Source of the DNA: an uncultured Enterobacteriaceae bacterium
GTDB taxonomy: Bacteria > Pseudomonadota > Gammaproteobacteria > Enterobacterales > Enterobacteriaceae
Length of the DNA: 64,000 nucleotides
Assembly (NCBI GenBank): GCA_936920625.1
Contig: CAKZHC010000010.1
Coordinates: 150,540-214,539, forward strand
Reading direction: 5' to 3'
In this document: one piece after another, positions 55,125 through 63,793 of the stretch
Layout of the letters: each line of letters starts with the position of its first letter
Numbering within the stretch: the first letter of the stretch is position 1
Made by a program: the position numbers and the translations under genes
The notes under the pieces: generated by a model
What the model was told of the DNA's origin: nothing
The model's database searches: none
The model's input: only the letters and a program-made list of their open reading frames with translations

Positions 55125-55413
55125 TTAGCGGTTTATCGTTAACTGGCCTGACGAGCTGATTATTTCTCCAGTGACCGGATCAGTTTTTTGTTCGTAAGAG
55201 GTACTATACTGCTCTGTATCCTGCCATTCCTGCTGATTTTCTCTCTTTTTTTTATCAAGGGGATGAACAGGAAATGAATAAGTCGTTTTGTAATAAATCA
55301 GCAGGCTCAGGGGGGGGATAAGACCAGTTGCTAATACTATTTGTACAGGCCTGGCAGGAGAAAACTAAAGAGAAATATAAAATTGAAAAAGGAAGGAATT
55401 TCTTTTGAGTCAT
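55125..55413 (-). pseudogene. Possible broken small membrane protein or lipoprotein gene
   Basis: ATG 55413 has a good ribosome site (AAGGGGA, 6 bp before) and begins a hydrophobic leader (MTQKKFLPFSILYFSLVFSC). That frame soon loses protein character. A neighbouring frame, open from 55364 but with no start codon of its own, continues as a possible membrane segment (VQIVLATGLIPPLSLLIYY) and a hydrophilic tail (DKKKRENQQEWQDTEQYSTS) to TAA 55125-55127. A frameshift between about 55340 and 55365, or in the C-run near 55310, would join them. The family is unknown to me. Confidence 0.35.
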
Positions 55414-55612
55414 ACAGATTCCCCTTGTTAAGGTAATGACAAAAAGGTATGCACACTGGGCCAGTAATTATTTCTTTGCGCCAGCGAGAATATTGGCTGA
55501 CGGGCCCCGGATAGCGATGTTACAGCAGACTAAAATTTATTTAGAAACCCTACATTTCAGAGCATAATATATGCTGTCCTTTCGGAGCAGGCAACTTTTT
55601 TCCGGTCCCTTT

Positions 55613-56665
55613 TTATGGCATTTTTAGACACCATTTAAGGGTTTCTCCAGCCAGAAATGGTATCAGCGTATCGCTTCCCGCGCTGATGGCGTGCTCAACC
55701 TGCCAGGGCTGTTGTATCAGAGTAATAGTGTCTGAATTAAGGGGCAGGCCATAAAAATTTGGCCCGTTCTCAGAACAGAAAGATTCGAAATGTTGCAATG
55801 CATTTAGATCTTCAAACACCGTTGCGTAAGCGGGTAGCGCAGTGGGTGCATTAAATACCCCGGCACATCCGCAGTTTGTCTCTTTTAGATGGCGTGGATG
55901 TGGTGCGGTATCGGTGCCAAGGAAAAATCGTGGATGGCCGGAGGCTATCACTTCACGTAATGCCCGCTGATGAGTAACGCGTTTGAGAACTGGCAGACAA
56001 TAAAGATGCGGTCTTATACCCCCTGCCAGCATATGGTTACGATTAAACATCAAATGCTGTGGCGTAATAGTTGCGGCCAACAGATCATTGCCATTGCGTA
56101 CATAACTGACGGCATCTTTGGTGGTAATATGTTCAAATACAACTTTCAGCTCCGCAAACTGGCGGCGAAGCGGCTCCATCGTACATTCGATAAATCTGGC
56201 TTCACGATCAAAGATATCAATTTCGCTGTCCGTAACCTCACCATGTACCAGTAGTGGCATCCCGATTTTTTCCATACGCTCGAGTACACCACTAATCGCA
56301 TCAATATTGGAAACACCATAACTGGAATTGGTAGTAGCGTGGGCCGGGTAGAGTTTTGCGGCGGCAAATACACCGGATTTAAAGCCTTGTTCAATTTCAT
56401 CAGCGCTGAGAGAATCAGTAAGATAACAGGTCATCAGGGGCGTAAAAAAGTGGCCCTCAGGGATAGCATCAAGAATTCGCTGGCGGTACTCGATGGCTGT
56501 TTTGACACTGGTTACTGGCTGAGCCAGATTTGGCATAATAATAGCTCTGCTATTCACTATGCTGGTGTAAGGTAAGACGGCGCTGAGTATTTCACCATCG
56601 CGCAGATGTACATGCCAGTCATCAGGGCGACGAATTGTTAATTCACGAGGCGATGCAGTCATCAT
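55613..56665 (-). CDS. pyrC: Dihydroorotase
   Basis: PyrC is a zinc enzyme that cyclises carbamoyl aspartate to dihydroorotate in pyrimidine synthesis. Metal ligands are visible in DDWHVHLRDG near residue 17. The carbamylated lysine is in AAKLYPAHATTNSSYGV near 103. Further ligands are in LLVHGEVTD and VFEHITTKDAV, and the catalytic Asp in FFLGTDTAPH. Length is 350 residues (348 in E. coli). It is preceded by about 120 bp to yceB, in the same orientation. Confidence 0.96.
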   Translation of the reverse strand: MMTASPRELTIRRPDDWHVHLRDGEILSAVLPYTSIVNSRAIIMPNLAQPVTSVKTAIEYRQRILDAIPEGHFFTPLMTCYLTDSLSADEIEQGFKSGVFAAAKLYPAHATTNSSYGVSNIDAISGVLERMEKIGMPLLVHGEVTDSEIDIFDREARFIECTMEPLRRQFAELKVVFEHITTKDAVSYVRNGNDLLAATITPQHLMFNRNHMLAGGIRPHLYCLPVLKRVTHQRALREVIASGHPRFFLGTDTAPHPRHLKETNCGCAGVFNAPTALPAYATVFEDLNALQHFESFCSENGPNFYGLPLNSDTITLIQQPWQVEHAISAGSDTLIPFLAGETLKWCLKMP

Positions 56666-56785
56666 AAACTCCGGAAGTGACGAGTGGATCAGCCAGTCAG
56701 GGCGGTTTTTAGCCTGGCTTGCGATACGCTAACTGTGGCAGTAAAGGTCTCTATTATAATGATCAGTCACGTTCAATCCGTACCT

Positions 56786-57346
56786 TTATTTGAAGTAAAT
56801 GACTAGTTCGCCGGGTTTTACTTCAAGACTTTTAGCAAAACGTTTTGCCAGTGATTCCGCTTTACTACGATCACTGCTCAGAACGTAAGTGGGTTTATGG
56901 TTAAAGTAGTTTTGCAACGACTGGTTGAGCAAGGGTATCAGGGTGCTAAGTAGTGATGCCATTTTTTCCGGCTGAATCTGCACATCCACGATCTCTAAAT
57001 TTTTTAAGTAGATAGCACTTTCTTGCTGAAGGAATACTGGTTTTGTTTTCATTTTCAGTAGGATCTGTGCCTGCTTTGGTCCAAATATCGAGCCCATACG
57101 GACCTTGGCGTTTCCTGAGAGTGTAATTTCATCCGGGTCTTCGCGACCAATAGCAGCAGTCAGATCATCGATTGTAACATCCGCATTTGCCAGCCCGGCA
57201 ACACTAATTTGCTTATGATAGTGGTTGTGTTTTTGCAGGGACTGATTGATGCGCTGTTCACTGATGTTAAGCTGCATAATCTGCTCACATGCTGCAAGTA
57301 ATGTCATACATGTCAGGGCCATCAGACCAAAAAATACCTTTTTCAT
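56786..57346 (-). CDS. yceB: YceB lipoprotein (DUF1439)
   Basis: A 186-residue predicted outer-membrane lipoprotein, exactly the E. coli length. The signal peptide MKKVFFGLMALTCMTLLAAC has a standard lipobox (LAAC, Cys 20). The mature part belongs to the DUF1439 SRPBCC-like fold family. ATG 57346 is chosen because the signal peptide begins there; the frame is open 36 bp upstream. Function is not established. Position between pyrC and grxB is as in E. coli. Confidence 0.92.
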   Translation of the reverse strand: MKKVFFGLMALTCMTLLAACEQIMQLNISEQRINQSLQKHNHYHKQISVAGLANADVTIDDLTAAIGREDPDEITLSGNAKVRMGSIFGPKQAQILLKMKTKPVFLQQESAIYLKNLEIVDVQIQPEKMASLLSTLIPLLNQSLQNYFNHKPTYVLSSDRSKAESLAKRFAKSLEVKPGELVIYFK

Positions 57347-57467
57347 CGTGCTCCTTAAATTCATGTCAGCCAGACACCGCATAGCATGGCCAGAAAATGG
57401 CTGGCTTTTATTATAAAACTGTCAAAATATCAAATCCGATTATGCTGGGCCGTGGTCGTATCGCGCA

Positions 57468-58115
57468 TCAGGAAGCTATGGATGATAGCAGATTAATCTG
57501 TGTCTGCTTCGCCATATTATCCCGGTAATCGGAAACTCTACTGGGATAAGAGACATCAGTAACTAATGTTAGTGAGCGTAACAACGGAAAAAGATGAAAA
57601 TCATCACTTGAAAGCGTTCCATTTACCGCATTGGGCCTGACGATTAACTTATCAAGCTTACGCAGGTCATCATTAACATTCTTCACTAAACCCTGATGAT
57701 GCTGACGCAGTGTGTCGAAATCACCCAAAATGGCCTCTTTTTTATTTGTGAAATAGCGCCGTGCTTCGGGGGTAGCAAATTCGGCAAATGAGGATTTAGC
57801 AATGTGAGGTAACAGCAGCTTATTTATGTAAGTATCGACATTACGCAGCCAGTCAAGGATTTCAGGATTTGTTTTATCAGTGAGTAGTGGCTGATGATCA
57901 AGGTTATCGATATAACTGACAATATCCATACTTTCCGCCATACAGCTTCCACTTTCTTTCATAAGAATGGGAACCATCTTCTGACCAATCAGCTTTTTCG
58001 GAGTTTCTTCATCGTCATTGAGTAGTATTTTTAGCTCGACTGGTATGAGTTTTAAACCGAAGATCATCCGTGCTTTGACGCAAAATGGACAATGGTCGTA
58101 TATAAATAATTTCAT
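57468..58115 (-). CDS. grxB: Glutaredoxin 2
   Basis: GrxB is a GST-fold glutaredoxin that reduces disulfides with glutathione. The active site is CPFC (residues 9-12, in MKLFIYDHCPFCVKARM); E. coli has CPYC. With ATG 58115 the length is 215 residues, equal to E. coli. The frame is open 120 bp upstream but the extra residues are not family-like. The mdtH gene that follows in E. coli is missing. Confidence 0.95.
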   Translation of the reverse strand: MKLFIYDHCPFCVKARMIFGLKLIPVELKILLNDDEETPKKLIGQKMVPILMKESGSCMAESMDIVSYIDNLDHQPLLTDKTNPEILDWLRNVDTYINKLLLPHIAKSSFAEFATPEARRYFTNKKEAILGDFDTLRQHHQGLVKNVNDDLRKLDKLIVRPNAVNGTLSSDDFHLFPLLRSLTLVTDVSYPSRVSDYRDNMAKQTQINLLSSIAS

Positions 58116-58314
58116 TAACACCCCCCGGCTAAACCTGACATAGTGGCTACTATCTGATTTCTGTCTGGTGGAAAATGCACTGCCAGGTAAGGCAATTGAC
58201 AATCTGGTCAGCGCAGGGTTCAGCCCAATATGCACTGGACCTGACGGTAGTGAATGGCTGAGAGTTTTATCGTTATTGAAAAGTATGAAGGAAATTAGAT
58301 TTTAGAGCAAATTT

Positions 58315-58563
58315 TTACGGTTCTGGTATCAGCATCCATAAAACAGAAGCTAACTGATTGCACCAGCAGTCAGCCGCGTTTTGCTGTTTAATTTCAGACA
58401 AGTCCAAGTGTAAGAAGTATGTACTCTGGTTTTGTCTGTCCCATGTAATATAAGCGTTACCAGGTCGGACATAATGAAGTAAAAAATATTTCATGTTTTC
58501 TGGAAAGATCTCTGTTTTTAATCCCCTGTTAGGAAAATATTGTCTTTGCAGATATTCATTCAA
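58315..58563 (-). CDS. Hypothetical 82-residue protein
   Basis: An intact frame in the place of mdtH. The sequence is protein-like (PENMKYFLLHYVRPGNAYIT; FLHLDLSEIKQQNAADCWCN) and ends with a short hydrophobic stretch (LASVLWMLIPEP). No convincing ribosome site precedes the ATG. I do not recognise the family. It does not look like a piece of MdtH, which would be far more hydrophobic. Confidence 0.4.
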   Translation of the reverse strand: MNEYLQRQYFPNRGLKTEIFPENMKYFLLHYVRPGNAYITWDRQNQSTYFLHLDLSEIKQQNAADCWCNQLASVLWMLIPEP

Positions 58564-58763
58564 ATAAGCCGCTATATTGACAATATGTTGTGCTATTGGT
58601 ATGTAATTACAATAGAAATTTTTCCTGATGTAATGAAAAACACGGTGAGAACAATCAGTCCTGTTTCAGATGCAGCAGTTGATCCCGCCGATTGTATTCA
58701 TTCATAAAAATCGAGATGCAGCCTGATAACATTGTTATTGTTTGACTTGTTCAGGAGAAAAGG

Positions 58764-59342
58764 ATGTTTGGCTACCGTAACGAAATACCTAAAGTCCAGC
58801 TAATTACGGCCCGCATGCTGGTCAGGCTAGTAAATGAGAGTGATGCTTTGCGTCTGGCAGACTATTACGCCGAAAATCGCGACTGGTTAAAGCCTTGGGA
58901 GCCTGTGCGTGATGAGAGTCACTGTGATTTTTTGGGGTGGCAGCCACGGCTGGAACTCATTAATCATATGCATAGGCAGGGAAGCGCCTTCTATTTCGCT
59001 TTGCTGGACCCTGATGAAACGGAGATATATGGGGTAGTCAATTTTAGTAATATTCTGCGTGGCTCCTTTCAGGCGTGTTTTCTTGGCTATTCTTTGGGTG
59101 AAAAGTGGCAAGGGCAGGGACTGATGTATGAAGCATTAAAAAGTGCTATTGATTACATGCAGCAGCAGCATATGCATCGTATCATGGCCAGTTACATGCC
59201 ACACAATCATCGTAGTGGCAACTTGCTGGCCAGGCTGGGTTTTGAGAAAGAGGGTTATGCCAAAGATTATTTGTTAATTGATGGTCGCTGGCAGGATCAC
59301 ATACTTACAGCCCTGATAAACGATGCACTGATAGAGAGTTAG
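58764..59342 (+). CDS. rimJ: Ribosomal protein S5 alanine N-acetyltransferase
   Basis: RimJ is a GNAT-family enzyme that acetylates the N-terminal Ala of ribosomal protein S5. Key parts are MFGYRNEIPKVQLITARMLV, the acetyl-CoA-binding region LGYSLGEKWQGQGLMYEALK near residue 110 and YMPHNHRSGNLLARLGFEKE near 151. Length is 192 residues (194 in E. coli). AGGAGAAAAGG precedes the ATG. yceH and mviM, which separate it from murJ in E. coli, are missing. The stop is TAG. Confidence 0.95.
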   Translation: MFGYRNEIPKVQLITARMLVRLVNESDALRLADYYAENRDWLKPWEPVRDESHCDFLGWQPRLELINHMHRQGSAFYFALLDPDETEIYGVVNFSNILRGSFQACFLGYSLGEKWQGQGLMYEALKSAIDYMQQQHMHRIMASYMPHNHRSGNLLARLGFEKEGYAKDYLLIDGRWQDHILTALINDALIES

Positions 59343-59627
59343 CACTAAGGCGTTGATCAGGATGCTTGCTTACAAGGGGCAGCAATTCTGCCTGCCAGTT
59401 TGTACAATCTGCTGGCTCTGGTGATGTGTTAGAAGTAAAGTTACCTTGCAGATAATTTGATAGCTGGAAAAATGGTAAAACAGACAGTAGTGAACAAAAA
59501 AATATTGCGAATAGCACGTGCCCGTAGTTATTTCCTCCCGGTCTGAGCAGACGAAAAAAGTTAATACTAAATCGGCATTCAATGGCCGTAACTGGCCGTC
59601 ACCACTATCGGTACCCTCAGGATAAAT

Positions 59628-61166
59628 ATGAATCTGTTGAGATCGCTTGCAACGGTCAGTTCGATGACATTACTCTCGCGTATACTGGGTTTTGTCCGTG
59701 ACGCAATTGTTGCGCGGATATTTGGTGCAGGAATGGCCACGGATGCTTTTTTTGTTGCCTTTAAATTGCCTAATTTACTGCGGCGTATTTTTGCCGAGGG
59801 CGCTTTTTCCCAAGCCTTTGTTCCTATCCTCGCTGAATATAAAAATAATCAGGAGGTGGAGGCGACCCGATTTTTTGTTGCTAATGTGGCAGGTGCGTTG
59901 ACTCTGGTACTGGCAGTGGTCACGTTAATAGGCACGGTCGCGGCCCCTTGGATTATTTTGATTACAGCGCCGGGTTTTGCTGATAGTGCAGATAAATTTG
60001 CTTTGACGTCATCACTACTGCGGATTACTTTTCCCTACGTCATGCTGATATCGCTTGCCTCTCTGGCGGGGGCCATTCTCAATACGTGGAACCGTTTTTC
60101 AGTACCTGCATTCGCACCTGTGTTGCTTAATATCAGCATGATTAGCTTTGCACTATTTGCTGCGCCCTGGTTTAACCCGCCAGTAAAAGCGCTCGCATGG
60201 GCTGTGCTGTTGGGGGGGGTATTACAGATTGGCTATCAGTTACCTCACTTGAAAAAGCTCGGTATGCTGGTGCTACCGTGTCTGAGTTTAAAAAATACGG
60301 GGGTCTGGCGGGTGATGCGTCTGATGGGGCCTGCAATACTCGGTGTTTCTGTCAGTCAGGTGTCGCTCATCATCAATACTATATTTGCCTCGTTTCTGGT
60401 CTCAGGCTCAGTTTCCTGGATGTACTATGCAGATCGTTTGATGGAGTTTCCTTCAGGTATCCTCGGGGTAGCGCTGGGTACTATTCTGTTGCCGTCACTG
60501 GCAAAAAGTTTTGTTAATAATAACCATCACGAATATTCACGCCTTTTAGACTGGGGCCTGCGCCTCAGTTTGTTACTGGCACTACCCTGTTCTGTTGCAC
60601 TGGGTATACTGGCAAAACCGCTTACAGTAGCCCTGTTTCAGTATGGCAGATTTACAGCTCTGGATGCGATGATGACACAGCGGGCGTTGATTGCTTATGC
60701 TGTGGGGTTGGTGGGACTTATTGTTGTAAAAGTGCTGGCGCCAGGTTTCTATTCGCGTCAGGATATCAAAACACCTGTCAGGATTGCCATTATCACCCTG
60801 ATCATTACTCAGCTGATGAATCTGATTTTTATCGGTCCATTCAAACATGCAGGACTGGCGCTGTCCATCGGACTGGCGGCCTGCTTCAATGCGGCGATGT
60901 TATACTGGCAGTTACGCCGCCGCAAAATTTTTCAGCCTCAGCCGGGCTGGTTACGATTTGTTGTACGGTTGTTGATTGCGGTTATTGTCATGGCTGCTGT
61001 GCTGCTGGGTATACTCAGCGTAATGCCAGAGTGGCAGAATGGCAATATGGCAGAGCGTTTGGGGAGGCTGATTGCCGTTTGTATAGCGGGAGGGATGACT
61101 TATTTGGGAATACTTGCACTACTCGGTTTTCGCCTGCGTGATTTTGTTGACCGTCCGATTGAGTAA
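59628..61166 (+). CDS. murJ: Lipid II flippase MurJ
   Basis: MurJ (MviN) flips lipid II across the inner membrane for peptidoglycan synthesis and is essential. The 512-residue protein has about 14 membrane segments and the family N-terminus (RILGFVRDAIVARIFGAGMA; DAFFVAFKLPNLLRRIFAEG). Length equals E. coli (511). The last 25 bp of the gene, stop included, are duplicated exactly in tandem right after the stop, without altering the protein. In E. coli flagellar genes follow; here the gene converges on a truncated ula operon. Confidence 0.96.
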   Translation: MNLLRSLATVSSMTLLSRILGFVRDAIVARIFGAGMATDAFFVAFKLPNLLRRIFAEGAFSQAFVPILAEYKNNQEVEATRFFVANVAGALTLVLAVVTLIGTVAAPWIILITAPGFADSADKFALTSSLLRITFPYVMLISLASLAGAILNTWNRFSVPAFAPVLLNISMISFALFAAPWFNPPVKALAWAVLLGGVLQIGYQLPHLKKLGMLVLPCLSLKNTGVWRVMRLMGPAILGVSVSQVSLIINTIFASFLVSGSVSWMYYADRLMEFPSGILGVALGTILLPSLAKSFVNNNHHEYSRLLDWGLRLSLLLALPCSVALGILAKPLTVALFQYGRFTALDAMMTQRALIAYAVGLVGLIVVKVLAPGFYSRQDIKTPVRIAIITLIITQLMNLIFIGPFKHAGLALSIGLAACFNAAMLYWQLRRRKIFQPQPGWLRFVVRLLIAVIVMAAVLLGILSVMPEWQNGNMAERLGRLIAVCIAGGMTYLGILALLGFRLRDFVDRPIE

Positions 61167-61191
61167 TTTTGTTGACCGTCCGATTGAGTAA
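61142..61191. repeat. 25-bp exact tandem duplication at the murJ 3' end
   Basis: Units 61142-61166 and 61167-61191 are identical. Each begins TTTTGTTGACC and ends GATTGAGTAA. The first holds the final codons and stop of murJ; the second is non-coding. Confidence 0.95.
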
Positions 61192-61262
61192 AAGAAACGC
61201 CGTTATTATTGGCCTGAACCAGATGATAGCCGGGCAGATAGCAGGAAAAGCTTCGCAGATTA

Positions 61263-61460
61263 CTAGTAACGCATGATTTCATGCCTAAATGCACAGGCTG
61301 CCTTTGCACCGTCAGCAACAGATAATGCCTGGCTGACGATAAAGGTTTCGGTTTTAATCCTAGCAAACAAGTAAATATCTTCAGGAAAGATACCACCGGT
61401 TATTGGGACTACCATGCCCACATGAGATAATGCGTGCATGTGTTCTATACTCAAGATCAC
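61263..61460 (-). pseudogene. ulaD: UlaD-like 3-keto-L-gulonate-6-phosphate decarboxylase, C-terminal fragment
   Basis: The 65-residue frame resembles the last quarter of UlaD (216 residues): VVPITGGIFPEDIYLFARIK and FIVSQALSVADGAKAACAFR align with the TGGL..EDL..LF and FI.GRSI.DAA.P..AARQF stretches. It lies directly behind the EIIA gene, the order of ulaABCD in E. coli. The N-terminal three quarters, with the Mg-binding and catalytic residues, are missing. The frame ends TAC TAG TAA, so a Trp-to-amber change at the end is possible but cannot be shown. Confidence 0.55.
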
Positions 61461-61506
61461 AAAACGTGAGTTGTCCTGACCGTGTAAGTATGATTTATTG
61501 CATGGT

Positions 61507-61989
61507 TTACTTCAGATTGGCTGGCTTAAGCTCGTCGTCAATCAACTGATATATCTGGGTGGGATGGGTACATTGTCGCAGTTTATTGAGGTTAATTCCG
61601 CAAGGTGTTTTATCATCCTCCAGCATCCTGGACATCTCCATTAACCCCTCCATATGTTCGCCGGACGTTCCTCCCGCCAGAGTAATTAACACATCTACGG
61701 GGAAAGATTCACCAGGGAACTGGACAGGTCGTGATAGTGTTACCAGGGCAAAGGCAGTGTAGTTAACACCGTCTTCAGGACGTGCATGTGGCATAGCAAG
61801 TGCAGGCGCTATAATGATGTAAGACCCCAGTGTCTCGATGCTGCGAATGATTGCATCATGGTAATCGGCCGTAATTGCGCCAGATTTAATCAGCATATCG
61901 GTACCGATAGTGATAGCCTCACGCCAGTCTTCTGCGTGGGCCTGTAATGAGACAGACTGGTTTTCAATCAGAGATTGCTTGAACTTCAT
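61507..61989 (-). CDS. ulaC: Ascorbate-type PTS EIIA component
   Basis: A 160-residue EIIA of the mannitol/fructose/ascorbate type. The phosphorylated His lies in ALAMPHARPEDGV near residue 68. It passes phosphate from HPr to the EIIB domain of the upstream protein. E. coli UlaC is 154 residues. It follows the EIICB gene by 46 bp, as ulaC follows ulaB. Because the downstream ulaD is a fragment, phosphorylated ascorbate could not be processed by this operon alone. Substrate is inferred from the EIIC family. Confidence 0.85.
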   Translation of the reverse strand: MKFKQSLIENQSVSLQAHAEDWREAITIGTDMLIKSGAITADYHDAIIRSIETLGSYIIIAPALAMPHARPEDGVNYTAFALVTLSRPVQFPGESFPVDVLITLAGGTSGEHMEGLMEMSRMLEDDKTPCGINLNKLRQCTHPTQIYQLIDDELKPANLK

Positions 61990-62035
61990 TGCATGATCCT
62001 CGTTTTACAGGCCTGTACTGGCTAACCAATGACTG

Positions 62036-63793
62036 TCATTGACTAAAATGGTTTTTTATCAAGCTTATCAGTTCGTTACCAAAGGTATGGGGATTCAGCA
62101 TGTTTTGTACCCCCAGTACAAACTTCCCTTCACCAGGATGGATTTCGCTAATAAGGTGGTGTGAGGAAACAATAATATCTGTTGTAGCCAGCTTGGATTT
62201 GTAGTCTGAAACCGCGCAGGATTCTATGATATGTGGGATACCTTTTTGCTCGAGGAATCGGCCAATGCTCATCTTCATCATCATCGAGGATCCCTGTCCA
62301 TTTCCGCATACAGCCAGGAGACGAACTGTCAGCCACGATTGATGTTCAGCATGGCTGTCGAGTGCGGGCACTGATGACAGATGCTCCGTTTCTTGCCGTT
62401 GGCCAGAAGCTTGTTCTTCAGCACGGAGCGTTCGTGCAGCACAGAACATATAAGTTACAGCCGATATGATGATCAGATAGAAGAATAATGGTGTAACAGA
62501 TAACCCCCGCAGGATGGGCGGAAATAGTAATGCCCAGTCAGCCATACCCATCCATGCATTAAAATTGATACCATTATCAGTAAACATCTGTATCGCCCAT
62601 GCCGAGCCTGTGACTTCAATTATGCCCATGACAAAACAGATTCTCATAGCTGCTTTCCAGCCGCCAAAGTGATTAGCAAAGATACCAATAGTAGCGTTTG
62701 AAAAAAACATTGGAATGAAGCCGGGAATTATCATTACTGGCGCTTTGAACAAAAGCAGTCCAATTACTGCTGTAAATTGACCGATAGCACCCCAGACAAA
62801 ACCAAATATCATCGCGTTAGGAGAATAGGCATAAATAGCGGCGCAATCGATAGTGAGCACCGCATTTGGGATCAGGCGTTCGGAGATGCCTTTAAATGCT
62901 TCAGCAAGTTCAGCCACAAACATACGAACACCAACGATGATTATCTGGACCGCCACTGTAAATTTGAGCCCTGTTTCCAGGATATAAATGACCCACCACG
63001 TTTGTCCTGCCAGACTTTGCAGATTATCTAGCCCAAAAGAGAGCAGGATGATAGCGAAAAACAGAGTCATGACTATTGCTGTAGCAGTGATATTGTCATG
63101 AAAAATATGTAGCCATTTAGGCAGCTTCATATTATCGACATTATCCTCTTTGTTCCCGAGTCTGGGAGCTATCTTAGTAGCAATCCATGAGGCAAACTGC
63201 TGCTGATGGCCTATTGTAAAACCAGCCCCGCCCGTTATCGCCTCAGTAGGTTTGAACATAATATTGGAAGAGATGCCCCAGTAAAGCGCCATTATTATGG
63301 CGGAAAAGATAATCGTTTCCCACATTGACTCGCCCATCATCAGGCAGAAGACCGCGATCAATCCGGTCTGCTGAAACATGATATGCCCTGTTAACATGAT
63401 GGTACGAATGCCAGTAAAACGACGTAATGCAACCAGCAGAATGTTAATACTTAGCGCCAGCAACACGGTATAACCCACCCATGAGTAACTTTCCTGCATC
63501 ACTTTCATTGTGACCATCATTGAAGTGTAGGGATCGATGACGGAACCAGTAATATTGTGAAAGCGGGATATGTTATTGATGACTGGTGTAAAGCTGGTTA
63601 TCAGCGCGCTGGCTCCTACTTGTACCAGCATAAATCCCACAATAGTCTTAACAGTACCAGTAATAACCGTTGTGATTGTATGCCGAAGCAATAGATAACC
63701 AATACAGGTCACCAGACCAAGTAGTAGTGGTGCTTTGGTTATTACCTGACTATAAAAAATAAAAAAGAGGTGATATATGGTTTCCATCGTCAT
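62036..63793 (-). CDS. ulaA: Ascorbate-type PTS EIIC-EIIB fusion protein
   Basis: The 585-residue protein joins two E. coli polypeptides. Residues 1 to about 470 match UlaA, the membrane EIIC of the ascorbate PTS (GIRTIMLTGHIMFQQTGLIA; GFIPMFFSNATIGIFANHFG), with about eleven hydrophobic segments. After a hydrophilic linker, residues from about 487 match UlaB (LTVRLLAVCGNGQGSSMMMK), with the phosphorylated Cys in AVCGNGQGSS. UlaA and UlaB are separate in E. coli, but fused forms are known in other bacteria. No ulaR or ulaG lies upstream within the window; the last 200 bp are AT-rich and probably hold the promoter. Confidence 0.88.
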   Translation of the reverse strand: MTMETIYHLFFIFYSQVITKAPLLLGLVTCIGYLLLRHTITTVITGTVKTIVGFMLVQVGASALITSFTPVINNISRFHNITGSVIDPYTSMMVTMKVMQESYSWVGYTVLLALSINILLVALRRFTGIRTIMLTGHIMFQQTGLIAVFCLMMGESMWETIIFSAIIMALYWGISSNIMFKPTEAITGGAGFTIGHQQQFASWIATKIAPRLGNKEDNVDNMKLPKWLHIFHDNITATAIVMTLFFAIILLSFGLDNLQSLAGQTWWVIYILETGLKFTVAVQIIIVGVRMFVAELAEAFKGISERLIPNAVLTIDCAAIYAYSPNAMIFGFVWGAIGQFTAVIGLLLFKAPVMIIPGFIPMFFSNATIGIFANHFGGWKAAMRICFVMGIIEVTGSAWAIQMFTDNGINFNAWMGMADWALLFPPILRGLSVTPLFFYLIIISAVTYMFCAARTLRAEEQASGQRQETEHLSSVPALDSHAEHQSWLTVRLLAVCGNGQGSSMMMKMSIGRFLEQKGIPHIIESCAVSDYKSKLATTDIIVSSHHLISEIHPGEGKFVLGVQNMLNPHTFGNELISLIKNHFSQ

